Positions 1-4,787 of a DNA stretch of 6,207 nt are shown in pieces. Under the pieces are notes generated by a model that was not told the origin of the DNA, searched no databases, and saw only the letters and a list, made by a program, of their open reading frames with translations. A program made the translations under genes and the position numbers. The number at the start of each line of letters is the position of its first letter. Within the stretch, counting starts at the first letter, position 1. The stretch lies in the NCBI GenBank assembly GCA_017647065.1, contig JAGCLI010000176.1:1-6207 (forward strand), in the 5' to 3' direction. Origin of the DNA: Bacteroidales bacterium (lineage in GTDB: Bacteria; Bacteroidota; Bacteroidia; Bacteroidales; P3).

Positions 1-649
1 CCCAGTTTCCGTCTGTGATAGGTTGTTCTAAGTCTCCAACTTTCCAACCTGGATATTTATTTTTGTCTTCTAATTCTGCTTTTCTGTTTACAACATCTTG
101 TCTATCCATTCCAAAAGTATAAGTGTCAATAAAAGCAGTTATTTGGAAAACAGGTACTTCCAAGCCTCCTTTGTTTACTTTCTTTGCACTCATCTCAAAA
201 ATTTCTTTTCCGTTGTCTTTTGAGAAAGGAATGTATTTTAAATCGTTTACTTTATCAACAGAAGTTAAAAGTTTCTTTTCTTCAACTAATTTTTTGATTG
301 GCTCAACCCAAGTTGTATCTCTGCGAAGTAAACCTTTCTTTTGAGCTTCAAACTCAGTCATAGCATCAGGGTCATATCCTGGAAGGAAACTCTTTTGAAT
401 CATTGGCACTCTTCCTGTATTCAAAAACAATAATAAAGAATCGATGTCATTACAAAACTCTCCGTGAGCAGATTTGTAAAGTTCTTGAATTGCTCTTAAA
501 TCTTTTAATTTAGTGATTACTTGCTCTGAACGTTTGTTGTACTCGTTTTCAAATTTTACTGGACGCATAATTGAGTTGTAAAGCACAACTATCAATACAA
601 CTGCTACTACTATGAGTACCGCTGAAATAATTCTATTTCTTACTTTCAT
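1..649 (-). CDS. Membrane-anchored protein of unknown function, C-terminus outside the window
   Basis: The reading frame opens at the ATG at 649-647 and is still open after 216 codons at the left edge, so the C-terminus and stop are missing. Residues about 7-24 form one hydrophobic segment (IISAVLIVVAVVLIVVLY) behind a short basic N-terminus (KVRNR). This fits a single-pass inner-membrane anchor or uncleaved signal anchor with the rest of the protein outside the cytoplasm. Residues about 31-60 are charged and probably helical, followed by a soluble mixed region (about 65-216). A membrane helix running into an amphipathic helix recalls pilin-like or pseudopilin-like proteins, but no prepilin peptidase site is evident, so this is only a resemblance. 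From memory, similar unnamed proteins occur in Bacteroidales; I do not know a function. The gene has its own promoter just upstream and lies 102 nt beyond the queA-ispD-kinase operon on the same strand, so it is probably a separate transcription unit. Confidence 0.8.
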   Translation of the reverse strand, partial: MKVRNRIISAVLIVVAVVLIVVLYNSIMRPVKFENEYNKRSEQVITKLKDLRAIQELYKSAHGEFCNDIDSLLLFLNTGRVPMIQKSFLPGYDPDAMTEFEAQKKGLLRRDTTWVEPIKKLVEEKKLLTSVDKVNDLKYIPFSKDNGKEIFEMSAKKVNKGGLEVPVFQITAFIDTYTFGMDRQDVVNRKAELEDKNKYPGWKVGDLEQPITDGNW

Positions 650-703
650 TGTTATTTATATTTTTTTGTTATTTACTCTATTTAATCTCTTATTTTAAGA
701 CTG

Positions 704-733
704 CAAAGTTAAGGTATTTAGTTAAAAAAACAA
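704..733 (-). promoter_or_regulatory. Bacteroidetes-type promoter for the membrane-anchored protein gene
   Basis: On the minus strand, TAACTTTG (711-704) matches the Bacteroidetes -7 box TAnnTTTG. A TTG (733-731) lies 19 nt upstream, at the usual -33 spacing. Transcription should start near 700-697, giving a leader of about 50 nt before the ATG at 649. The whole promoter fits in the 102-nt gap after the kinase-RapZ gene. Confidence 0.7.
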
Positions 734-751
734 TATTCTTTTGAATTTTTT

Positions 752-2155
752 TTATAGATTTTGTTCAATATGTTGAGTAATTACCTTAATATTTTCTTTA
801 TTTTTCAAATAATTTGCTAATTTTTGAGCAAAGAAAACACTGCGATGTTGTCCTCCGGTGCAACCAAAATAAACAGAAAGATTAGAAAAATCTCTTCTTT
901 GATACTCTTTACAACTTTGATTGATTAAAGAACAAACATTTTTGAAAAACTCTTGCACTTCTTCCTTCTCTTCCAAAAAGTCAATTACCTCTTTATCTAA
1001 TCCATTCAACGATTTATACTCTTCATATCTACCCGGATTAGGTAAAGCTCTGCAATCAAAAACAAATCCTCCACCATTTCCCGAAGTATCGTGAGGATAG
1101 CCTTTCTTATATGAAAAACTCTTAATATTAACATTAAGAACACAATTGTTTTTGCTTATAGAAAGTAGTTTTTCGTTAGTGATAATTTGTTGAAATATAT
1201 TGTGTAGAGCAGGTAATTCAATAGGTAGTTTAATGTTTTCTTCTAAAAATCTTATGTTTTCAATAGCAAAAGGAATGCTTTTTAAGAAATGTTCCTTTTT
1301 TTGAAAGTATCCTCTATATCCGTATGAGCCCATAGCCTGCATAATGCGAATATAAACGTAGGCATAAAAGTGTGCAATGAAATCTTCTTCGTTTATCTCG
1401 ATGTATTTTTTGACCTCTTCAATGTAGATTGCTAATAATTTCTCTCTTGTTTCTGGACTAAGATTTGCTTTTGCATCATAGAGAAGAGAAGCACTGTCGT
1501 ATTGCAACGCACCTTTTCTTGCACCTTGGAAATCAATGAAAAATATTTCGTAATTGTCTTTTAACATTATGTTTCTCGACTGAAAATCTCTGTAAAGCAA
1601 GAAATCACAATTGCAATTCAAAAGATAATTTTCAAGGACTTCAAAATCGTTTTCCAATTCTTGCTCATTAAAAGGAATATCGGCAAGTTTTAAAAAATAA
1701 TACTTAAAGTAATTCAAATCCCATTGAAGACTTTGCAAATCAAAAGCCTTTCTCGGATAAGCATTAGTAAAATCAAAACCTTTTCCTGCTTCAATTTGTA
1801 TCTTAGGAAGTGTTCTTACAATTTTACTATAAATATCTAAAATCTCATTTTCCGAAGCCGAGGAAATAAAATCAAACAAAGTTGTATTCCCTAAGTCTTC
1901 TAAAAGATATATGTCCTTTTCTTCATCTACTGCAATAATAGCAGGAACATTTATTCCTTTGGTTTTTAGTTGTCTTGCAAAGTCTATGAAAGCCAAATTC
2001 TCTTTTTTGTCGCTGTTGTAGGCAGCTAAGACTTTTACAACTTCGGTTTGACAACGAAAATATTTACGTGAAGAGCCATGAGCAGCGATTTCGCAAATGC
2101 TGTTAGGCTCTACTCCAAATGTTTTTTTGAATAAATCTTTAATACTCTCTTTCAT
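752..2155 (-). CDS. Fusion of AmgK-like phosphotransferase kinase domain with RapZ C-terminal domain
   Basis: The 467-residue protein has two parts. Residues about 1-330 form an aminoglycoside-phosphotransferase/AmgK-like kinase: HGSSRKYFR (26-34) at the nucleotide-binding start, LLEDLGN (84-90) as the hinge, YRDFQSRN (188-195) as the catalytic loop with D190 and N195, and IDFQGARKGALQYD (207-220) as the metal-binding segment with D208. The catalytic loop begins with Tyr instead of the usual His. Residues about 350-465 match the C-terminal domain of RapZ: FDCRALPNPG (376-385), GLDKEV (395-400) and GCTGGQHRS (431-439). The P-loop ATPase half of ordinary RapZ is absent, so the kinase replaces it. 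AmgK phosphorylates amino sugars of cell-wall recycling, and RapZ senses amino-sugar supply in enterobacteria. A role in amino-sugar or envelope metabolism is therefore plausible, but the substrate is unknown. The start ATG lies inside the end of ispD (17-nt overlap), implying translational coupling as the last gene of the operon. I saw no clear terminator after the stop. Confidence 0.88.
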   Translation of the reverse strand: MKESIKDLFKKTFGVEPNSICEIAAHGSSRKYFRCQTEVVKVLAAYNSDKKENLAFIDFARQLKTKGINVPAIIAVDEEKDIYLLEDLGNTTLFDFISSASENEILDIYSKIVRTLPKIQIEAGKGFDFTNAYPRKAFDLQSLQWDLNYFKYYFLKLADIPFNEQELENDFEVLENYLLNCNCDFLLYRDFQSRNIMLKDNYEIFFIDFQGARKGALQYDSASLLYDAKANLSPETREKLLAIYIEEVKKYIEINEEDFIAHFYAYVYIRIMQAMGSYGYRGYFQKKEHFLKSIPFAIENIRFLEENIKLPIELPALHNIFQQIITNEKLLSISKNNCVLNVNIKSFSYKKGYPHDTSGNGGGFVFDCRALPNPGRYEEYKSLNGLDKEVIDFLEEKEEVQEFFKNVCSLINQSCKEYQRRDFSNLSVYFGCTGGQHRSVFFAQKLANYLKNKENIKVITQHIEQNL

Positions 2156-2819
2156 TTAAAATACTTTGAGCAATTTTCAAGTCAAAAGGTGTAGTAATTT
2201 TAATATTTTCTCTACTTCCCTCTACTATATGTATTTTTTCTCCCATTGCCTCTACAACAGAAGCATCATCAGTAAAGCAATCTTTAAACGGAGTTTCGTA
2301 TGCTTTTTTTATAACTTCATATTTGAAACACTGAGGCGTTTGAACAAGATATACATCGTTTCTATTTACAGCCGTTTCCTTGTAACGAACACTCTCAATG
2401 CTTTTGCAAGCACACACAGACGCACCTTTCTCTTCGGCTTTTGCAAAACAATTCTCAAAAATCTCTTTATTGACAAAACATCTCACTCCATCGTGAATAG
2501 CAACCAAAGAAACATTCTTGCCTTCTAAGGCTTTAAGTCCCGAAAGCACCGAAAAAAATCTCTCCTTTCCAGCCTCAGCCAAAATATGCTCAACCTTGCA
2601 AGAATATTCCTTGCACATATTTTTCCAAAATTCAAACATCTCTTTGGCAATCACAAGAACTATTGTCGCATTTGGCTCTGCTTTACTAACGGCTTCAAGC
2701 GTTCTTATAAGAATAGGTCTATCTTTTAAGAGAAGATATTGTTTTGGCAAATCTCCACCAAGTCTTTTTCCAACACCTCCTGCAACAATAATTATTGCCT
2801 TAGATGATGAGCATTGCAT
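2139..2819 (-). CDS. ispD: 2-C-methyl-D-erythritol 4-phosphate cytidylyltransferase (MEP pathway)
   Basis: IspD joins CTP and 2-C-methyl-D-erythritol 4-phosphate to give CDP-methylerythritol, the third step of the cytoplasmic MEP route to isoprenoids. The 226 residues are the normal family length. Visible motifs are the nucleotide-binding loop [15 protein letters not shown] (13-27) with R19 and K26, HDGVR (109-113, usually HDAAR), QTPQCF (160-165), TDDASVVE (183-190) and [11 protein letters not shown] (204-214), where K207 is the conserved substrate-binding lysine. The TDDAS and IKIT-PxDL motifs favour IspD over other sugar nucleotidyltransferases such as MurU, which might otherwise be expected beside an AmgK-like kinase. 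The ATG at 2819 lies inside the end of queA (20-nt overlap), and the gene end overlaps the kinase-RapZ gene by 17 nt. The three genes thus form one compact operon driven from the promoter before queA. Confidence 0.95.
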   Translation of the reverse strand: MQCSSSKAIIIVAGGVGKRLGGDLPKQYLLLKDRPILIRTLEAVSKAEPNATIVLVIAKEMFEFWKNMCKEYSCKVEHILAEAGKERFFSVLSGLKALEGKNVSLVAIHDGVRCFVNKEIFENCFAKAEEKGASVCACKSIESVRYKETAVNRNDVYLVQTPQCFKYEVIKKAYETPFKDCFTDDASVVEAMGEKIHIVEGSRENIKITTPFDLKIAQSILNEREY

Positions 2820-3855
2820 CTCCGTAAGTCAAGAATTTATATTCTTTTTCTATTGCGTGTTTATAGGCTTCCATAATAAGATCATAGCCTCCGAATGCAG
2901 AAACCATCATCAACATAGAAGACAAAGGAGGGTGAAAATTAGTTATCATTGCATCTGCAATATCAAAATTATAGTGTGGGAAAATGAATTTGTTACTCCA
3001 ACCGCTGTAAACCTTCACTCTATTTCCTGTAATAGCGGCTGTTTCCACTGCTTTCATAGTAGTAGTACCAACGATGCAAACCTTATTTTCTCTTTCCTTT
3101 GTTTTGTTGATTAAATTAGCGTTTTGCTCATTGATTTCCATTTGTTCCGAATCCATTTTGTGCTTAGTAAGGTCTTCCACCTCAATAGCTCTGAAATTTC
3201 CTAAGCCACTATGAAGCGTTACGTATGCAGAATCAATGCCCATTATCTCCATTCGCTTCATCAACTCTCTTGAAAAATGGAATCCCGCAGTAGGAGCAAC
3301 CACCGCACCTTCGTTTCGAGCATATATTGTTTGATAACGGAATTCGTCTTCAGGCAATAAACCTCTCATTCTCAATAAATCATCAGGTAAAGGAGTATGT
3401 CCTAATTTTTTTAACAAACCATGAAACTCATCATTGTTTCCATCAAACAAAAATCTAAGCGTTCTACCTCTTGAAGTCGTGTTGTCGATAACCTCAGCCA
3501 CTAATTCATCATTTTCTCCAAAGTAAAGTTTGTTGCCGATTCTTATCTTACGAGCAGGATCAACTAAAATATCCCACAAACGAGTACTTTCGTTAATCTC
3601 TCTAAGAAGAAAAACCTCTATCTTAGCATTGGTTTTTTCCTTTCTTCCATACAAACGAGCAGGGAAAACCTTAGTATCGTTAAACACAAACAAATCTCCA
3701 TCATCGAAATAGTCTAAAACATTTTTGAAAATCTTATCTTCGATTTGTCCTGTCGCACGATTGACTACCAAAAGGCGAGATTCATCTCTTTGTTTAGCAG
3801 GAACTTCCGCTATAAGTTCTTTTGGTAAATTGTATTTAAACTGAGAAAGTTTCAT
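2800..3855 (-). CDS. queA: S-adenosylmethionine:tRNA ribosyltransferase-isomerase (queuosine synthesis)
   Basis: QueA moves the ribosyl part of S-adenosylmethionine onto preQ1 in the anticodon wobble base of its target tRNAs, forming epoxyqueuosine. The 351 residues match the usual length. Family landmarks are [13 protein letters not shown] (58-70), [15 protein letters not shown] (103-117), [12 protein letters not shown] (183-194), [10 protein letters not shown] (229-238), TNFHPP (305-310) and YGDAM (344-348). The frame is open upstream to an ATG at 3975, but that extension is a hydrophobic, low-complexity 40-residue tail and would start upstream of the promoter at 3889-3920. The ATG at 3855, giving [16 protein letters not shown], is therefore chosen. 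Several strongly conserved spots are altered: PLPDDLL where PLPxYI is usual, HSGLGNF for HVGx[12 protein letters not shown] for GTTxxRxxE, and [11 protein letters not shown] for TNFHLPKSTLL. The fold is certainly QueA; full activity is likely but not guaranteed. No preQ1 riboswitch fits in the leader of about 30 nt. First gene of the queA-ispD-kinase/RapZ operon. Confidence 0.93.
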   Translation of the reverse strand: MKLSQFKYNLPKELIAEVPAKQRDESRLLVVNRATGQIEDKIFKNVLDYFDDGDLFVFNDTKVFPARLYGRKEKTNAKIEVFLLREINESTRLWDILVDPARKIRIGNKLYFGENDELVAEVIDNTTSRGRTLRFLFDGNNDEFHGLLKKLGHTPLPDDLLRMRGLLPEDEFRYQTIYARNEGAVVAPTAGFHFSRELMKRMEIMGIDSAYVTLHSGLGNFRAIEVEDLTKHKMDSEQMEINEQNANLINKTKERENKVCIVGTTTMKAVETAAITGNRVKVYSGWSNKFIFPHYNFDIADAMITNFHPPLSSMLMMVSAFGGYDLIMEAYKHAIEKEYKFLTYGDAMLII

Positions 3856-3888
3856 AACAAGAAAATTATTTACTGATTTGAAAAACTG

Positions 3889-3920
3889 CAAAGATACAAC
3901 AGAAATAAAAAAAAACCAAA
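3889..3920 (-). promoter_or_regulatory. Bacteroidetes-type promoter for the queA-ispD-kinase/RapZ operon
   Basis: On the minus strand, TATCTTTG (3896-3889) is an exact TAnnTTTG -7 box, and TTTG (3920-3917) stands 20 nt upstream as the -33 box. The transcript should start near 3885-3882, leaving a leader of about 30 nt before the ATG at 3855. This placement rules out the upstream in-frame ATG at 3975 as the queA start. Confidence 0.75.
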
Positions 3921-4220
3921 TGAAAGATTGAAAAAGTGAAACAAAGAAATGATTTACCAACCCTTTGCAAACCAAATGTCTTATGAGCCTTCAAAAGCAA
4001 AATAAAAAACTTTCACCAAGAGTTAAGCCCAAATGCTTAAAGAATTTTCAACTTTAAGATTTCCAATCGCAAATTTTAAGAATATAAGCCCTTATTAAAA
4101 ATCACTAAATCAAAGACTTAACTTTTTAAAGCCTTAAAAACGCTAAATATTTCTTTGTTTTAGCAAAATTTTTTACTTGATTTCAGCGAAATAATTCTTT
4201 GCTTTATTAAAATAATTCTT

Positions 4221-4240
4221 AGAAAAAAATATTTTTTTCT
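4221..4240. repeat. Perfect 20-bp palindrome
   Basis: The 20 nt read identically on both strands: AG, seven A, TA, seven T, CT. The palindrome could be a bidirectional terminator-like hairpin, a protein-binding site, or a by-product of A/T richness. The overlapping inverted repeat CTTTGA (4239-4244) with TCAAAG (4259-4264) adds a second possible hairpin directly beside it. Confidence 0.6.
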
Positions 4241-4303
4241 TTGATTTTTTAAATTTTTTCAAAGACTTCACTCGCCAAAGCCATAATTTGCTAAAAAATA
4301 CCC

Positions 4304-4342
4304 TCAATTTTCGTCAATTTTTCGCAAAAAATTTCGCAAAAA
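4304..4342. repeat. Short direct repeats rich in TTTCG
   Basis: TCAATTTTCG (4304-4313) is followed immediately by TCAATTTTTCG (4314-4324), and TTTCGCAAAAA occurs at 4320-4330 and again at 4332-4342. The repeats lie about 80-100 nt upstream of the plus-strand promoter, so they could be regulator-binding sites. They are too few and short to be a CRISPR array. Confidence 0.45.
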
Positions 4343-4423
4343 TCCCAAAATGAAATTTCTGTAAAATAAAGATTTTTAGCTATAAATTTTGAGTTAGGGA
4401 ATTAAGTGTTTGTGTTAGATTTT

Positions 4424-4454
4424 TTTGTGCTTTAAGAAATTTGTTATACCTTTG
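4424..4454 (+). promoter_or_regulatory. Bacteroidetes-type promoter reading into the structured RNA region
   Basis: TTTG (4424-4427), 19 nt, then TACCTTTG (4447-4454) gives an exact TAnnTTTG -7 box with standard spacing. Transcription should begin near 4459-4462. It is the only clear promoter I found upstream of the structured element and of the restriction-modification gene at 4788, so both may depend on it. Confidence 0.7.
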
Positions 4455-4554
4455 TAAGCAGAAAAATTAGTGACGAAAAATTATGCCTATGGTAAAAGAA
4501 AAAGAAAGATAATTTAGACCTTAAAAATTTTAATACGACATAAAAGCGTTTTTG

Positions 4555-4692
4555 CTTATAATTTGGTGGTGTGAAACTTCGACACTTTCATGCAAATATC
4601 CTAAAAGAATAAGCGGAAAACGCTCACGAGTAATATCGTGGGCTTTTCTTATTTAGGATATCAGGTAGTCGAAGACCTCACACACCAATAAG
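4555..4692 (+). ncRNA. Candidate structured small RNA or structured leader, family not recognised
   Basis: The segment folds into one long interrupted hairpin. The outer stem pairs CTTAT (4555-4559) with ATAAG (4688-4692), and TGGTGGTGTGA (4564-4574) with TCACACACCA (4678-4687), leaving one bulged G. A 2x3 internal loop leads to a perfect 7-bp stem CTTCGAC (4577-4583) with GTCGAAG (4668-4674). Then comes an asymmetric bubble, 12 nt on the left (4584-4595) and 6 nt on the right (4662-4667). A perfect 10-bp stem follows, ATATCCTAAA (4596-4605) with TTTAGGATAT (4652-4661). The tip carries two small hairpins, AGCG/CGCT with loop GAAAA (4612-4624) and CACGA/TCGTG (4625-4640). The plus strand is favoured because a promoter lies upstream and a T-run downstream (4708-4714). 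A rod with a central bubble recalls 6S RNA, which is a comparison only. It does not resemble tmRNA, SRP RNA or RNase P RNA. It may instead be the leader of the gene at 4788. Confidence 0.6.
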
Positions 4693-4714
4693 ATAAAAAG
4701 TCCCACGTTTTTTT
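4637..4714 (+). terminator. Possible conditional terminator formed by an alternative pairing
   Basis: CGTGGGCTTTT (4637-4647) can pair with AAAAGTCCCACG (4696-4707): 6 bp, one bulged T, then 5 bp. Seven T follow at once (4708-4714), as in an intrinsic terminator. The apparent loop is long (48 nt), and the pairing crosses the main hairpin, so it must form either a pseudoknot or a competing fold. If it works, it would end a small RNA of about 250 nt or attenuate the gene at 4788. Confidence 0.35.
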
Positions 4715-4787
4715 ATGCCCTTTAATCAGAGAAAGAAATCAAGAAATCGCCATTTGGGACTTGGGTGAAAGAAAAATTATTAAATGC

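Larger units (their letters stand above)
3921..4423. other. A/T-rich intergenic region without a gene
   Basis: I see no credible coding frame on either strand in these 503 nt between the divergent promoters. The minus-strand frame continuing upstream from queA only reaches 3975 and is not a gene extension. The region holds a perfect 20-bp palindrome (4221-4240), a second inverted repeat CTTTGA/TCAAAG (4239-4264), a nested pair around 4162-4203 and short direct repeats (4304-4342). No tRNA, CRISPR repeat or DnaA-box cluster is visible. Confidence 0.7.

Noticed and set aside
123..344. Plus-strand open frame of 73 codons
   Set aside because: It lies opposite the membrane-anchored protein gene, has no promoter and no recognisable domain. 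It is a shadow of the real gene.
735..746. Terminator ATTC-AAAA-GAAT with a T-run after the kinase-RapZ gene
   Set aside because: The stem is only 4 bp, mostly A/T, and lies next to the -33 box of the next promoter, so it is too weak to call.
2139..2819. MurU-like nucleotidyltransferase, as a partner of an AmgK-like kinase
   Set aside because: TDDASVVE and [11 protein letters not shown], together with the length of 226 residues, identify IspD.
2166..3114. Plus-strand open frames of 120 and 198 codons opposite ispD and queA
   Set aside because: Cysteine-, serine- and phenylalanine-rich translations typical of antisense shadows; they overlap two well-identified genes.
3856..3975. 40-residue N-terminal extension of QueA from the ATG at 3975
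   Set aside because: It would begin upstream of the promoter at 3889-3920, is hydrophobic and low in complexity, and lies outside the usual QueA length. [16 protein letters not shown] at 3855 is the normal family start.
4304..4342. CRISPR array
   Set aside because: Repeats are only about 11 nt, adjacent or nearly so, without regular spacers or cas genes.
4555..4692. Retron msr-msd RNA
   Set aside because: Stem-loops and terminal inverted repeats are suggestive, but no reverse transcriptase gene is present; the next gene is a nuclease-methyltransferase.
4555..4692. Miniature inverted-repeat element or insertion-sequence end
   Set aside because: The flanking words CTTAT and ATAAG are complementary and extend the stem rather than forming a direct target duplication. 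No transposase is nearby. Cannot be fully excluded without a search for copies elsewhere.
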